A stretch of 64,000 nt of DNA from Methanococcoides seepicolus (lineage in GTDB: Archaea; Halobacteriota; Methanosarcinia; Methanosarcinales; Methanosarcinaceae), in assembly GCF_023684405.1 (NCBI RefSeq), contig NZ_JAGSOI010000003.1:27616-91615 (forward strand). Reading direction: 5' to 3'. Position 1 is the stretch's first letter. Each line of letters begins with the position of its first letter. A program made the position numbers and the translations under genes. The notes below the pieces were generated by a model, which worked only from the letters and a program-made list of their open reading frames with translations, did not search any database and had not been told where the DNA came from. This document shows, in pieces, positions 1 through 9,567 of this stretch.

Positions 1-1
1 G

Positions 2-757
2 GTAAGGACAGTAGGGTATGGTTCCGGCAAGGTCTTCATTGCCCGCGATGACCGTCCGGCAAGTGTCATGCATTCCGTTATAGGACATTTGTCGCATGGC
101 ATGGAGCTTGTGCAGATGGCGGAAGCCGGTCAGAAATTGATGGTAAAGACTGATCCGGAACCGATCTGGTTATTGGGTCTGTCTTTCAAAGCTGCAGAGG
201 AAAAGCTTTCTGCACTTGGTATCGAGATTGTTAAGAAAGGATACGTGGAAGAAGATGCTGTTGTTGTGAAACAGGATCCCCCGCACAGCATCGATGTTAT
301 GCGACAGGGATCTGTGGAAGTTATCGGTGTTCCGGATTCAAAGCTTGTTAGCATTGAACTTTATGATGATCTGGCTCCAAAAACGCTTGATTTCTTCAGA
401 CATGCTATCGATCTCCAGTTCAAACCCGTTGGGGCATTGCCGGTCATGATGACCTACGAGAACACGTATATATTCAAGGCGGAAAAGGCTGCGGAAAAAT
501 ATAAGGAGATCATGCCTGAGAACGTTCCCGTAGGCAAGGTAAATGCAGGTGATATCGGTGTCACCAACCAGGCGGCTAAAAGGCATGGTATGGTTGGTGT
601 AAAACTGGACGATGATGATATGTTCGGTCCTACGGGTGAGAAGTTCCTGAGCACAAATATCATTGGTCATATCCTTGAACCTGAGAAACTTAAAGGGCTT
701 AAGGATGGGGATGTTATGTACGTTATTGAAGTAAGGGGAGTGATAATTGATGGCTGA
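2..757 (+). CDS. mmp3: Methanogenesis marker protein 3 (Mmp3), C-terminal part, cut by the window edge
   Basis: The reading frame is open from base 2, so the gene begins upstream and only about 251 C-terminal residues are visible; an internal ATG at 68 is not the start. The family (UPF0288) is about 500 residues long and has a cyclophilin-like half; the segment with IELYDDLAPKTLDFFRHA resembles the start of that fold. Mmp3 is found in methanogens and related MCR-bearing archaea, and I recall it being reported in the ATP-dependent complex that activates methyl-coenzyme M reductase. It is first in an operon with mmp6, 5, 15, 17 and 7, and its stop overlaps the mmp6 start by 8 nt, which suggests translational coupling. 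Identification rests on sequence character plus gene order. Confidence 0.9.
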   Translation, partial: VRTVGYGSGKVFIARDDRPASVMHSVIGHLSHGMELVQMAEAGQKLMVKTDPEPIWLLGLSFKAAEEKLSALGIEIVKKGYVEEDAVVVKQDPPHSIDVMRQGSVEVIGVPDSKLVSIELYDDLAPKTLDFFRHAIDLQFKPVGALPVMMTYENTYIFKAEKAAEKYKEIMPENVPVGKVNAGDIGVTNQAAKRHGMVGVKLDDDDMFGPTGEKFLSTNIIGHILEPEKLKGLKDGDVMYVIEVRGVIIDG

Positions 758-1184
758 AGAAACTGAGGATAACATCACGAAGATAGTTGTCATAAGTTCG
801 GACAGCATCCTGCCCACGGACGCAGCTATGAAGGTTTACGAATCGGAAGATTCCATCACCATCAAGGAGACCTGTTTTGGTACGATGGTGAATGGTCCGA
901 GAGAGGCTGTGCTCAAAGTGGTCGAAACCCTTCGTTCAATGGACCGTAATCATATATTTGTAAAGGAAAGGGGCTTTAAGCCAGGCGCAGAGGTTCGATG
1001 CCGGGCGGGAAGAGGAGGCGGTCCAAGACCAGGTTTCCATTTCCTGAGGGAAGAGGTGAATATGCTTCCCATGATAGGCAGAGCATTGGACAAATATGAG
1101 GCTGGCGAACCCCTTGAAGAGCATGAGGCTCCGAAAAAACTTGATATATCGAAGTTGAAGAAGATAATTGATTCAGAATTATGA
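750..1184 (+). CDS. mmp6: Methanogenesis marker protein 6 (Mmp6)
   Basis: This is a protein of about 144 residues with no membrane segment. The ATG at 750 overlaps the mmp3 stop by 8 nt; a TTG one codon upstream at 747 is also open, but ATG is preferred. A Gly/Arg-rich stretch (CRAGRGGGPRPGF) is the most distinctive feature. The family occurs in methanogens and its biochemical role is not established; its fixed place between mmp3 and mmp5 argues for a function in assembling or activating methyl-coenzyme M reductase. I see nothing degraded in it. The family call is from gene order and sequence character. Confidence 0.87.
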   Translation: MAEETEDNITKIVVISSDSILPTDAAMKVYESEDSITIKETCFGTMVNGPREAVLKVVETLRSMDRNHIFVKERGFKPGAEVRCRAGRGGGPRPGFHFLREEVNMLPMIGRALDKYEAGEPLEEHEAPKKLDISKLKKIIDSEL

Positions 1185-1193
1185 GGTGTTACA

Positions 1194-1649
1194 TTGGCAA
1201 AAGTTATCATTTATCCTACGAACAGCCTGATACTTTCCGATATGGTGGAAAGGTTCGGACATGAACCTCTTGCTATGATGGAGAAGATCAAGGAGATAAT
1301 AAACACGGTTGGTGTTGATTCCCCTCCTTTGAACATTACTCCGGAAGGCCCAAAACACGGTTTGAAATATGCTGCGGTGGAAGTGCCTGCAGGAGTTCGC
1401 GGAAGGATGTCCCTTATTGGTCCCATGATCGATCTTGCAGAAGCTGGCATAATCGTTGGCGATTCATCTATCAGTTTTGGATGTATGGGCTGTGCCCGTA
1501 CCAACGAACTGACAAAGTTCCTTATCAGGGAAAAGGACATCCCCATACTTGAGATCCAGTATCCTCATACCGAGGAAGAAGGGCAGGATTTCGTTTACAA
1601 GATAGCAGAGTTCTTGAAGTCCCTGCCATCCGGGAGTGATGAAAAATGA
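1194..1649 (+). CDS. mmp5: Methanogenesis marker protein 5 (Mmp5)
   Basis: This is a protein of 151 residues. The start is a TTG at 1194, preceded by the Shine-Dalgarno-like GAGGTG at 1183-1188; no ATG lies near the N-terminus. A conserved motif [10 protein letters not shown] puts cysteines at about residues 97 and 100, a likely metal or Fe-S ligand pair. The gene overlaps mmp15 by 4 nt (ATGA), so the two are probably co-translated. It is known only as a methanogen-specific protein linked to MCR; no reaction is assigned. The metal-binding idea is inference from the CxxC pair. Confidence 0.87.
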   Translation: MAKVIIYPTNSLILSDMVERFGHEPLAMMEKIKEIINTVGVDSPPLNITPEGPKHGLKYAAVEVPAGVRGRMSLIGPMIDLAEAGIIVGDSSISFGCMGCARTNELTKFLIREKDIPILEIQYPHTEEEGQDFVYKIAEFLKSLPSGSDEK

Positions 1650-2890
1650 GCGATAAAGGAGATCCGGTACTGATAGCCCTTGTTTCCTGTGGAAGTGAGT
1701 ATGCTGGTGTCCAGAGCGAGCTGGAAAAAGCCGCAAGTATGTTGAATGCCAAGCTTGTTTATCCTGAGATGGATGTTGCGACCCTCGATACCATCGGTAT
1801 GGAGTTCGGGTTGGAAGTGGCAAGTCCTGACCTCAGACTTATGATGGCAAGGGCGAAAGCGGTCGTTGAAGGCGTTGCAAAAGTGGACGGTGTTTTCGTG
1901 ACATCATGTTTCCGTTGCGCTGAAGCTGCAATCGTGAGGAATGAGTTGAGGAGGTACATCTTCGAGAAATCCGGTTTGCCTGTGATAAGCTATTCTTTCA
2001 CTGAGCGTACCACTGCCGCAACTCTGCTTACACGTCTGGAGGCTCTGACGACCATTGCTAGACGGAAACACCTGCTTGCGAGAGTGAAACAGTCCGGTAT
2101 CACCGCAGGTGTCGATTCCGGTTCAACTACTACCAAAGCGGTCGTTATGAAGGACAACGAGATCGTCGGGGAGGGCTGGGTACCGACCATAAAAGTTATT
2201 GAAAGTGCAGAGACTGCATTACAGCAGGCACTTGATCAAGCTGGTCTCAAAAGAGAGGACATTCAGGCGATCGGTACTACCGGGTATGGTCGTTTCCTGA
2301 TAGGCGAACATTTCAAGGCGGACCTGGTGCAGGAAGAGATCACAGTGAACTCAAAAGGAGCTGTCTACCTTGCAGATAAACAAAAAGGCAGTGCCACTGT
2401 TATTGATATTGGCGGAATGGACAATAAAGCTATTTCCGTACAGGACGGTATTCCCGGAATGTTCACCATGGGCGGTATCTGTGCCGGAGCATCAGGTCGT
2501 TTCCTTGAAATGACCGCTAAACGCCTCGGTGTGGAGATCACGGACCTTGGCGATCTTGCTATAAAAGGCATGGAGAAGAACGTTGAAATGAACAGTTACT
2601 GTATCGTTTTCGGTATTCAGTCACTGGTCAATTCGCTTGCAAAAGGTTCCTCGCCGGAAGATGTTGCAGCAGCAGCTTGTCATAGTGTTGTCGAGCAGAT
2701 ATTCGAGCAACAGCTGCAGGAAGTCGAGGTAAAGGAACCTCTGATCCTCGTTGGAGGTTCATCCCTTATTGCAGGGGTTCCAAAGGCCCTTGGTGACCTC
2801 CTGAAAATAGATGTCATAGTGCCACCGCATTCACAGCTTATTGGTGCTGTGGGTGCAGCCCTCCTCGCATCAGGCTATGTGTCGGAGTGA
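1646..2890 (+). CDS. mmp15: Methanogenesis marker protein 15 (Mmp15), BadF/HgdC-type ASKHA ATPase
   Basis: This is a protein of 414 residues. Residues 155-168 ([14 protein letters not shown]) are the phosphate-1 motif of the BadF/BadG/HgdC activator family, ATPases that drive low-potential electron transfer in 2-hydroxyacyl-CoA dehydratases and benzoyl-CoA reductase. [11 protein letters not shown] further on matches the region that carries the bridging Fe-S cysteine in those activators. The N-terminal ~140 residues are extra and contain CFRC at 88-91. Within the mmp operon it overlaps mmp5 by 4 nt. ATP-driven reduction during MCR activation is an attractive role, since the nickel of F430 must be reduced to Ni(I), but that is inference. 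Confidence 0.9.
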   Translation: MSDKGDPVLIALVSCGSEYAGVQSELEKAASMLNAKLVYPEMDVATLDTIGMEFGLEVASPDLRLMMARAKAVVEGVAKVDGVFVTSCFRCAEAAIVRNELRRYIFEKSGLPVISYSFTERTTAATLLTRLEALTTIARRKHLLARVKQSGITAGVDSGSTTTKAVVMKDNEIVGEGWVPTIKVIESAETALQQALDQAGLKREDIQAIGTTGYGRFLIGEHFKADLVQEEITVNSKGAVYLADKQKGSATVIDIGGMDNKAISVQDGIPGMFTMGGICAGASGRFLEMTAKRLGVEITDLGDLAIKGMEKNVEMNSYCIVFGIQSLVNSLAKGSSPEDVAAAACHSVVEQIFEQQLQEVEVKEPLILVGGSSLIAGVPKALGDLLKIDVIVPPHSQLIGAVGAALLASGYVSE

Positions 2891-2895
2891 TTCTC

Positions 2896-3489
2896 ATGGA
2901 ACCTCTTGAGATATTCACTGTTGAAACTACGGAACCTTCCGAGGCTGCAGCTTATGAGAGCATCCTTAAGGATATCATCTCCGAGCTTGCATTCTCCCGC
3001 ACCATAGGCAGGATAAAAGTGAGGATAAGGCCGGAGGATTCGCTGTTCATGATGGTCATACTCCTTCGCAGAGGTCTTCCTCCTATTAAGGCAGGTGAGA
3101 TCTCGGATACTGAGTTCGACAGGGAACACGCAAAGGTGGTCATCACTGTCAGGGATGAGAAGACCATTCCTCAGTTTCTGGACAGGCTCTGGGAACAGTT
3201 TGGAAGGCAGAACGTTATACAGCCAGAACGGAACATTATCGAGGTTGCTTCAGATCTTGAGACCGTGGATAAGTTCATCGCTGAACTTATCGTGGATGAT
3301 CCTGAGAAAACGATCCGGGAAAGGCTTGCCGACATGGCCATACGTGCCACCCCGGAAGGGTTCAGGATACGTTACCATTCCCTTGATAGCGGCAAATTCG
3401 TTTTCGTGGCATCGGAGGATACGATGCAGCAGGATTGGATCGATGAGGCCAATGTTATGTTGAAAGAACTGGAAGGGGATGATTCCTGA
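2896..3489 (+). CDS. mmp17: Methanogenesis marker protein 17 (Mmp17)
   Basis: This is a soluble protein of about 197 residues. A GTG at 2887 is in frame, but the ATG at 2896 sits 5 nt after GGAGTGA (2885-2890, overlapping the mmp15 stop) and is the better start. The sequence is mixed alpha/beta without Cys motifs. Mmp17 has been reported together with Mmp3 and Mmp7 in the MCR activation complex. Its stop (3487-3489) and the ATG of mmp7 (3489) share a base, so translation of the two should be coupled. The reaction is unknown. Confidence 0.87.
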   Translation: MEPLEIFTVETTEPSEAAAYESILKDIISELAFSRTIGRIKVRIRPEDSLFMMVILLRRGLPPIKAGEISDTEFDREHAKVVITVRDEKTIPQFLDRLWEQFGRQNVIQPERNIIEVASDLETVDKFIAELIVDDPEKTIRERLADMAIRATPEGFRIRYHSLDSGKFVFVASEDTMQQDWIDEANVMLKELEGDDS

Positions 3490-4421
3490 TGGCAGCAGTA
3501 CTTGAACCTTATATCTATGAAGGAGGTATTCACAAACACAGTCTGATCCTTGAGCTTCTGGAAGACCTTGGCGGTTATCTCGTTCAGAAGACCTCTGCTT
3601 CAACAGAGGTCACTCTTGTTATGCTCATTCCGAAAAAGGATGTCCATCTTGTCGAGGATCTCTGCAAAAAGCTTCTTGGTAAGCTGACCTCGGCACCGCT
3701 TACTGGTACTGAAGTAGCGGTAGTGTCTCCTACACTCGCATCCCATCATCTTCCACATTCAGCATGTGATATTGCGGAATATCTCCGTCGCGGAGGGGCG
3801 AATACCAATATGATCGGGCTTGCAAGGGGAATGGGGCGAAGGGTCGCATTGTCTGCTGATTATGAGAGAAGGCTCATTAATGAGCATGATGTTGCTGTTT
3901 TCTCGTTCGGCACTTTCAAGGATTGTATCATTAACAAGAAGCCAAAGCTCTTCGAAGGCATCGAGATACCTATCGTGGTGACCGGTGGGCCTAACATCAG
4001 AACTGAGGAAATTTCCGGAGCTGACATATATGTTGGTGGCATCGGGCGTATTGCTCACAGGATGAGGAAAGGTTCTGAACTGGATGCAATGGACGTTCTG
4101 AATGAAAAGGTGGGTGAGATCGTGAATCTCAAGAGGGAAAATATCGCAAAGGACCCGCTTGCAGTTCTTCCTGCAAGGCTCATGAAAGAGGTTCAGGAAC
4201 AGGTTCCTGATATTCTTAATGTGCTGACACCTGCTCCGATCACGCTTCAGCTTGACGGCATGAGGATAAAACTGCCTTATGATAGATACCATGAAGCTGT
4301 TGGAAATATCGAATTCGATGAAGGCTTCCTCCTTTCGGATGCGGCGAACATACTTCCTTCCAAGATGAAGGATTACATTCTTGTAAAGATAAAACGCAGG
4401 TCTGAGGTAGTAAATATTTAA
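3489..4421 (+). CDS. mmp7: Methanogenesis marker protein 7 (Mmp7)
   Basis: This is a protein of 310 residues, last of the six mmp genes, starting in the stop codon of mmp17 (TGATG). It has no predicted membrane segment. The middle part (ARGMGRRVALSADYERRL and IVVTGGPN) looks like an alpha/beta fold. Mmp7 is one of the subunits reported with Mmp3 and Mmp17 in the MCR activation component. An AT-rich 27-bp spacer separates it from the AhpD-like gene. No individual activity is known. Confidence 0.87.
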   Translation: MAAVLEPYIYEGGIHKHSLILELLEDLGGYLVQKTSASTEVTLVMLIPKKDVHLVEDLCKKLLGKLTSAPLTGTEVAVVSPTLASHHLPHSACDIAEYLRRGGANTNMIGLARGMGRRVALSADYERRLINEHDVAVFSFGTFKDCIINKKPKLFEGIEIPIVVTGGPNIRTEEISGADIYVGGIGRIAHRMRKGSELDAMDVLNEKVGEIVNLKRENIAKDPLAVLPARLMKEVQEQVPDILNVLTPAPITLQLDGMRIKLPYDRYHEAVGNIEFDEGFLLSDAANILPSKMKDYILVKIKRRSEVVNI

Positions 4422-4448
4422 AATATCTGTATTTAAGTGAGGATTATT

Positions 4449-4898
4449 ATGGACATTGAGAAGATCCGAGAGATCATCGAAAAAGAGCCTGATGAGGCAG
4501 TTTCTGATGTACTGGAGGGTGTGAAGGAGCGTTACGGTGAGATCCCATATATTCTGGAGTTCATGCGTGATATGCCGGATCTCCTTCTCCCTAAGGTAAT
4601 GTATGACAATTCGATCATGCGTGAATTCGAAAGGCTTGATCCGAAAACGATCGAGCTGATCTGTATAGGTGTTTCATCTGCCCTTCGGTGCGACCATTGT
4701 ATGAATATGCACATCCGTGTGGCAAACAGGCTTGGGCTTACCAAGGAAGAGATCTTTGATGCTGTTCTGATCGCTGGTGCTATTTCCAATGCATCCGTAC
4801 TTGCGGAAGGCACACGTGCTCTCGATGCAGAGTTCAATGGTCGGAAATGTGATGGCAACGATGATTGTGATGTTTGCAAGATCGCGAATCACGATTAA
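4449..4898 (+). CDS. Carboxymuconolactone decarboxylase / AhpD-like protein
   Basis: This is a protein of 149 residues. A GTG at 4437 is open, but GTGAGG at 4437-4442 is placed as Shine-Dalgarno for the ATG at 4449. Residues 81-88 (CDHCMNMH) carry the CxxC plus His of AhpD, the alkylhydroperoxidase/disulfide reductase fold. The C-terminus has three more cysteines (C134, C140, C143), unusual for the family and a possible metal or redox tail. It lies 27 bp after mmp7 on the same strand, so it may belong to the mmp operon. A thiol-redox role supporting MCR activation is possible but only inferred from position. Confidence 0.8.
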   Translation: MDIEKIREIIEKEPDEAVSDVLEGVKERYGEIPYILEFMRDMPDLLLPKVMYDNSIMREFERLDPKTIELICIGVSSALRCDHCMNMHIRVANRLGLTKEEIFDAVLIAGAISNASVLAEGTRALDAEFNGRKCDGNDDCDVCKIANHD

Positions 4899-4907
4899 AA
4901 AAAGCAT

Positions 4908-4955
4908 GATGATGCTGTTTTAAGCATCATCTATATTTAATTCAATTTGTTTTTT
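4908..4955 (+). terminator. Hairpin and T-rich tract after the mmp/AhpD operon
   Basis: GATGATGCT (4908-4916) pairs perfectly with AGCATCATC (4923-4931) around a 6-nt loop. A T-rich tract follows at about 4945-4955. It lies 10 bp after the AhpD-like stop and ends the plus-strand run of genes from mmp3. Confidence 0.65.
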
Positions 4956-5018
4956 ACAATTTTATCTTATTGGCATCTATATTCAATCTAGCCTATCTTA
5001 TCCCAGAAGCGGGGTTCC

Positions 5019-5897
5019 CTAAAGAAGTGCACCTGCAAGGTATCCAAGGATCACTCCACTGTTCAGGAATGGAAGTCCTGCCTGTGGTTTTCCTTTCATG
5101 ACGAATATTGTAAGCCCGATGAATCCGGTAAGTGTTCCTATTATTGCTCCAAGGGCGGGGTATGATATGAACCCTGTGTGGGCAATGAAAACGTTTGCAG
5201 ATACCACCAGGACGGTTGGCATGACCGCATCCCCAAGTCCCATGAAGAACGCATCTCTTTCGCCTTCCTTTTTCATGCCGTCCTTTATGAATGAATAGTT
5301 CAGCTTTTTCGGGATGATAAAAAGTATTGGCAATCTGAGGTCCATCACACCTTCTGCAAGATCGATCATGTGCTTTGTCTTATAGACCGATATGGCATCG
5401 TATATTGCAAGAAGTGATAACAGGACGATTGCTGGCAGGATCCCAAAGGATATTCCGAATATTGAACTGGCAGCAGCTCCGATTATTATGCCGATGGTAT
5501 CTATGACATACCATTCAGGGAACTTGTAAAGGACGATGCTGAGTGCAATTGCCAGTATAATTGCCAGTGTACTGCTCAATGTCTCACTTATTCCAAGCAT
5601 ATACAAGATCGGATAGAATCCGTAGAATATGGTGGCACCTACTGCAAGCAATATCGTTAGTTGTATTACCCATTTCATGTTACGTTTGATAGCAAGCAGT
5701 AACAGGAATGTGAATGCGAGGATGAATCCTATGTAATAGAACGAATTGGCAGTCGATTCGGGATTCTCTACGGCTTGCATTCCAAGTTCATCCATTGGGG
5801 ATGCCAGCACTAATGCGAGAACCTGTACTATTAGGATCAACCCGGCCATTGCGACCATTGGAAAATAATCTTTGAATGTGTCTTTTTCGGAACTCAA
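5019..5897 (-). CDS. Presenilin/SPP-like (A22) intramembrane aspartyl protease
   Basis: This is a polytopic membrane protein with about eight or nine hydrophobic helices. It has the three signature elements of the presenilin/signal peptide peptidase homologues: YD (IYDAISVYKTKHM, Asp about 167), GLGD (FMGLGDAVMP, Asp about 223) and a C-terminal PxL-type motif (GLPFLNSG). Such proteases cleave peptides inside the membrane. The frame is open to a TTG at 5936, but a GGGAGA sequence lies 6 nt upstream of a second TTG at 5897, giving an N-terminus MSSEKDTFKDYF and about 292 residues. It is transcribed alone, convergent with the mmp operon. Confidence 0.88.
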   Translation of the reverse strand: MSSEKDTFKDYFPMVAMAGLILIVQVLALVLASPMDELGMQAVENPESTANSFYYIGFILAFTFLLLLAIKRNMKWVIQLTILLAVGATIFYGFYPILYMLGISETLSSTLAIILAIALSIVLYKFPEWYVIDTIGIIIGAAASSIFGISFGILPAIVLLSLLAIYDAISVYKTKHMIDLAEGVMDLRLPILFIIPKKLNYSFIKDGMKKEGERDAFFMGLGDAVMPTVLVVSANVFIAHTGFISYPALGAIIGTLTGFIGLTIFVMKGKPQAGLPFLNSGVILGYLAGALL

Positions 5898-5974
5898 TAT
5901 AATTCTCCCTGTGCCCAAAATATCTATGTAGTGCAAATTTGAAATATCGGCACAGTATTTAATAGTATGTAATT

Positions 5975-5992
5975 GTTATAATAGTTATAATA
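5975..5992. repeat. Tandem 9-bp repeat in the divergent intergenic region
   Basis: GTTATAATA occurs twice in direct succession (5975-5983, 5984-5992), followed by the related GGTGTTAT. The repeat lies between the divergent protease gene and the small membrane-protein gene, within AT-rich DNA likely to hold both promoters. It could be part of a promoter or a regulator site. Confidence 0.45.
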
Positions 5993-6063
5993 GGTGTTAT
6001 CAGTTAATATATCGATGTTGTTATCGATAGGATTGCTGTACGTTTAATAAATGAGGTAAAATG

Positions 6064-6387
6064 ATGGATCCCCGGGACATTGTATTTTCGATCGTGATGG
6101 TTGTATCTTCTTTTGTGCTGACCTATGAATGGCTTGGCAGGTTCAAACCCAACTCCGCTAATTCTTTGATCATACTTTCTGCTATTGTAATGGTAGGTGC
6201 ATTAGCTGCGATGATCCTTTCTCTGGATATCAGGCTTCGGAGGATCGAAAAGACGCTGGATGATAAGGAACGTTCTCTTCGTATCAATATACAGAGCATT
6301 GAGAGTTCAATGGACAGGAAGATGAACGAAGTTATCACTGTAGTGGATGAGGCAATGGACGTAGTTAATAGGAAATCATATCGTTAA
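6064..6387 (+). CDS. Small membrane protein with C-terminal coiled coil, function unknown
   Basis: This is a protein of 107 residues. Two ATGs are adjacent (6061, 6064); GAGGT at 6053-6057 is spaced better for the second. Two hydrophobic segments (about residues 7-25 and 36-56) are followed by a charged helical stretch with heptad-like spacing (RRIEKTLDDKERSLRINIQ and beyond). This is a two-pass membrane anchor with a cytoplasmic coiled coil. I do not recognise a family. The 150-bp gap downstream contains an inverted repeat TTCGGC/GCCGAA (6450-6455, 6468-6473) and a direct repeat TATATGTG (6479-6486, 6493-6500), possibly promoter elements of the next gene. Confidence 0.7.
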   Translation: MDPRDIVFSIVMVVSSFVLTYEWLGRFKPNSANSLIILSAIVMVGALAAMILSLDIRLRRIEKTLDDKERSLRINIQSIESSMDRKMNEVITVVDEAMDVVNRKSYR

Positions 6388-6538
6388 TTCCCTCTCTTTT
6401 TTTCTTTGAAATAAGCAGAATCGCATTCATTGTGAACTGTTACATCAAATTCGGCCTGTCGACATCTGCCGAAACCAATATATGTGTACCAGTATATGTG
6501 GAACTTGTAATATTGCTAAGATTCAAGGGAGTGCGTAT

Positions 6539-6853
6539 ATGCGCATCAATTTAGAACCAATTGGCATAATTAAAAAGGCTGGAAAGTATTCAGAAATATT
6601 AATATATTCTGAATTTGAGCAGATCATAAAAAATCTGGTCTCAATGGTGGGAAAAGGCTCTGTTGGTGGTCAGGAGCTCCTAGTGGTGCATAAGAACTAT
6701 ACTAGTAGCGATGGACACCAGGTTGAGGTGACCAAGACAGAAGTAGTTGAAAGGGATGGTAATGTCCTTAAAGTTGGGAAAATGAATGCAAACGATGATT
6801 CTGTCATCGATATCAGACTTTCCATTACCGATGGTCTCTCTGGAGATCTATAA
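6539..6853 (+). CDS. Conserved-looking small protein, function unknown
   Basis: This is a protein of 104 residues. The frame is open from 6482, but AGGGAG at about 6526-6531 is well placed for the ATG at 6539 (MRINLEPIGIIKK). It is soluble, with no Cys or clear catalytic motif. The first strand LEPIGIIK vaguely recalls the N-terminus of the TsaA/TrmO family, but the rest of that fold's motifs is missing, so I do not assign it. It ends 18 bp before fen and is likely co-transcribed with it. Confidence 0.65.
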   Translation: MRINLEPIGIIKKAGKYSEILIYSEFEQIIKNLVSMVGKGSVGGQELLVVHKNYTSSDGHQVEVTKTEVVERDGNVLKVGKMNANDDSVIDIRLSITDGLSGDL

Positions 6854-6871
6854 TATTTACATCATTTGAAC

Positions 6872-7888
6872 ATGGGTACGGATATTGGGGATCTACTTCT
6901 TAAAGATGCGATCGAGTTAGCTGGGCTTTCAAATAAAGTAGTGGCTATCGATGCGTATAATACTCTTTATCAGTTCTTAAGTATAATCAGGCAACGTGAC
7001 GGAACCCCTTTAAAGGATTCCAGCGGTCAGATCACTTCTCATCTTTCGGGTATCCTTTATAGGCTTACCAGTCTCATCGAAGCAGGTGTCAAACCTATTT
7101 TTGTCTTTGATGGTAAACCTCCTGATTTCAAATCAGATACTCTGGCAAAACGCCATGAGGTCCGGGAAAGTGCAACTGCTAAATGGGAAGATGCAAAAGC
7201 ACAGGGACTTGAGGAAGAAGCCTACAAGTATGCACAGGCCTCCTCAAAAGTGACCCGTGAGATGATTGATGATTCTGTCAGACTATTGGAATTGATGGGT
7301 ATCCCTTATGTGAAAGCACCATCCGAGGGGGAGGCACAGGCCTCATACATGGTCCAAAAAGGGGATGCTGATTATATCGGTTCACAGGACTATGATTCAT
7401 TTCTTTTCGGCGCACCACGAGTGGTTCGAAATCTCACTATTACCGGTAAGCGAAAGCTTCCGAAAAAGAACATCTATGTGGATGTTAAACCTGAGATCTT
7501 ATCCCTTGAGGATTCCCTTGGGGAACTTGGCATTACAAGACAGCAATTGATCGATATTGCTATGTGTGTAGGCACAGATTATAATACCGGTCTCGAGAAC
7601 ATCGGTCCGAAAAGGGCGCTTAAACTGGTGAAGGAACACGGCGATATAAAAGCTGTACTCGAAGAACTTGGAAAAGAGATCGAAGACCTTGACGCTAAAA
7701 GGGATTTCTTCATGAACCCGCCGGTAACAGATGATTATGAACTGAAATGGATCAAGCCTGACCGTGCCGGGGTAATTGATCTTCTCTGCAAAAAACATGA
7801 TTTTTCAGAGGACCGGGTCAATAAAGCACTTGACCGCCTTGAAGCGAACATGGGTGGCAGTCAAAGCACTCTTGATCAGTGGTTTTAA
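6872..7888 (+). CDS. fen: Flap endonuclease 1
   Basis: This is a protein of 338 residues, the usual archaeal length. It removes 5' flaps during Okazaki fragment maturation and repair. The N domain starts [16 protein letters not shown] with the [13 protein letters not shown]sp, followed by FVFDGKPP. The I domain has [10 protein letters not shown] and [16 protein letters not shown] with metal-binding acidic residues, then the H3TH region ([19 protein letters not shown]). The last eight residues, QSTLDQWF, form a PCNA-interacting (PIP) box. ATG 6872 is chosen over the TTG at 6866. Its stop overlaps the convergent gpmI stop by 3 nt. Confidence 0.96.
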   Translation: MGTDIGDLLLKDAIELAGLSNKVVAIDAYNTLYQFLSIIRQRDGTPLKDSSGQITSHLSGILYRLTSLIEAGVKPIFVFDGKPPDFKSDTLAKRHEVRESATAKWEDAKAQGLEEEAYKYAQASSKVTREMIDDSVRLLELMGIPYVKAPSEGEAQASYMVQKGDADYIGSQDYDSFLFGAPRVVRNLTITGKRKLPKKNIYVDVKPEILSLEDSLGELGITRQQLIDIAMCVGTDYNTGLENIGPKRALKLVKEHGDIKAVLEELGKEIEDLDAKRDFFMNPPVTDDYELKWIKPDRAGVIDLLCKKHDFSEDRVNKALDRLEANMGGSQSTLDQWF

Positions 7889-9441
7889 CTGTTCTTTATT
7901 AAAGGAACACCGGTCATTTCCGGTGGCTTTTCAATGCCTATTATCTTCAGTATGGTGGGTGCAACATCTGAAAGCCTTCCTTTTTGAAGTTCAACTCCCT
8001 TTTCCTGTGTCACATAGATACAGCGGACCGGATTTGGCGTATGGGCCGTGTGGCATTGCCTGTCCGTATTGTTGCAGAACTCTACCATCTTTTCGGCATT
8101 GCCATGGTCTGCCATTATCATGGCTTCGCCACCTGCTTCCTTTATTGCAGTAATTATCTTTCCTACACAATCATCAACGACCTCGACCGCTTTCACGGCC
8201 GCTTCCATTATGCCGCTATGTCCTACCATGTCCATGTTGGCAAGATTGAGTACGATCACATCATACTTTCCAGATCCTATCCTCTCTATCAGCTCTTCGG
8301 TGACCTCATAGGCACTCATTTCCGGTTTCAGGTCATAGGTTGCCACCTTTGGGGATGGGATAAGACACCTGTCCTCTCCTTCGTTCTGCTTTTCAACACC
8401 GCCATTGAAAAAGAATGTCACATGTGCATATTTTTCGGTCTCAGCTATACGCAACTGCTTAATTCCCTCTTTGCTGAGCACCTCTCCCAATGTGTTCTTC
8501 AGTTCTTCCGAAGGGAATGCTATGGGGACATCCAGCTTCTCATCGTATTCGGTCATGCATAAAAAATGCACTTTTGGATGACTTTTGCGTTCAAAATTGT
8601 CAAATTCATCATTCACGAAAGCATAGGTCAATTGCCTTGCACGGTCAGGGCGGAAATTGAAGAAAATGACCGTATCTTTTTCATTCACAGTTCCTATGGG
8701 TCTACCATTTTCATCGACGATCACCGTAGGTTTGATGAATTCATCATTCTCGTCTCTCTCATAACCTTCAGAAATGGCATCAATGGGCTCCTTTGAATAA
8801 TATAATCCCTCTCCCAGGGTGATCGCATTGTATGCATCTTCGGTCCGGTCCCAGCGGTTATCCCGGTCCATGGCATAATAACGCCCTGAAACCGTGGCTA
8901 TCTTTCCGACCCCCAGGTTGTTGCAGTATTCCACATGTTCCTTCATATCCTCAAGTGCCGCTCTTGGGGGAACGTCCCGGCCGTCAAGGAATGCATGGAC
9001 GAATATATCGGTAATACCTTCATCCTTTGCAAATTCAATAAGTGCACGAAGATGCTTCATGTGGCTGTGAACACCTCCGTAAGAGAACAACCCCATAAGG
9101 TGTAGTGCAGAACCCTGTGCTTTTGCATTTTCAATTGCTTGCTTCAATACAGGGTTCTTGAAAAAGTCCCCGTTTCCGATATCCCGGTTGATGCGTGTAA
9201 GGTCCTGATAGACAACACGTCCTGCACCTATGTTCAAGTGTCCGACCTCTGAGTTCCCCATCTGTCCTTCAGGAAGTCCCACATCCTCTCCTGAAGCGCT
9301 GAGGAGTGTATTCGGATATGTCTCCAGCAAATCATCAAGGTTCGGGGTGTTGGCTGCACTGATGGCATTACCTTCCACTTCGGGGGAATATCCCCAGCCA
9401 TCAAGTATGGTCAACAGAAAAGGTCTTTTGGTAAAATTCAT
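7885..9441 (-). CDS. gpmI: 2,3-bisphosphoglycerate-independent phosphoglycerate mutase
   Basis: This is a protein of 518 residues that interconverts 3- and 2-phosphoglycerate in glycolysis/gluconeogenesis with two Mn ions. It starts at the ATG at 9441 ([19 protein letters not shown]); the open frame upstream to 9507 is not homologous in character. Asp14 and the nucleophile Ser64 in GNSEVGH are present, as are [20 protein letters not shown] and [10 protein letters not shown]. This is the bacterial-type long iPGM, not the short archaeal ApgM. It is convergent with fen. Confidence 0.96.
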   Translation of the reverse strand: MNFTKRPFLLTILDGWGYSPEVEGNAISAANTPNLDDLLETYPNTLLSASGEDVGLPEGQMGNSEVGHLNIGAGRVVYQDLTRINRDIGNGDFFKNPVLKQAIENAKAQGSALHLMGLFSYGGVHSHMKHLRALIEFAKDEGITDIFVHAFLDGRDVPPRAALEDMKEHVEYCNNLGVGKIATVSGRYYAMDRDNRWDRTEDAYNAITLGEGLYYSKEPIDAISEGYERDENDEFIKPTVIVDENGRPIGTVNEKDTVIFFNFRPDRARQLTYAFVNDEFDNFERKSHPKVHFLCMTEYDEKLDVPIAFPSEELKNTLGEVLSKEGIKQLRIAETEKYAHVTFFFNGGVEKQNEGEDRCLIPSPKVATYDLKPEMSAYEVTEELIERIGSGKYDVIVLNLANMDMVGHSGIMEAAVKAVEVVDDCVGKIITAIKEAGGEAMIMADHGNAEKMVEFCNNTDRQCHTAHTPNPVRCIYVTQEKGVELQKGRLSDVAPTILKIIGIEKPPEMTGVPLIKNS

Positions 9442-9521
9442 GCGAAGTAGATTATCCTGATGGTTATTAAATACGCTGATTTGCAGGTAGTAAGAAAATA
9501 GTGACAAATAAAAGAGTAGTG

Positions 9522-9545
9522 TTCCTGCCAGTTTTTTGGCAGGGA
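9522..9545 (-). terminator. Terminator hairpin after the MacB-like ABC operon
   Basis: CCTGCCA (9524-9530) pairs with TGGCAGG (9537-9543) around GTTTTT, extended by one A-T and one G-T pair. On the minus strand it follows the permease stop at 9568 and is trailed by a T-rich stretch. It lies in the 126-bp gap before gpmI. Confidence 0.6.
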
Positions 9546-9567
9546 CTATGTAATGTCTACAGTCTGT

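Noticed and set aside
6539..6853. TrmO/TsaA-like tRNA methyltransferase
   Set aside because: Only the first strand (LEPIGIIK) is similar; the rest of the family motifs are absent and the protein is too short.
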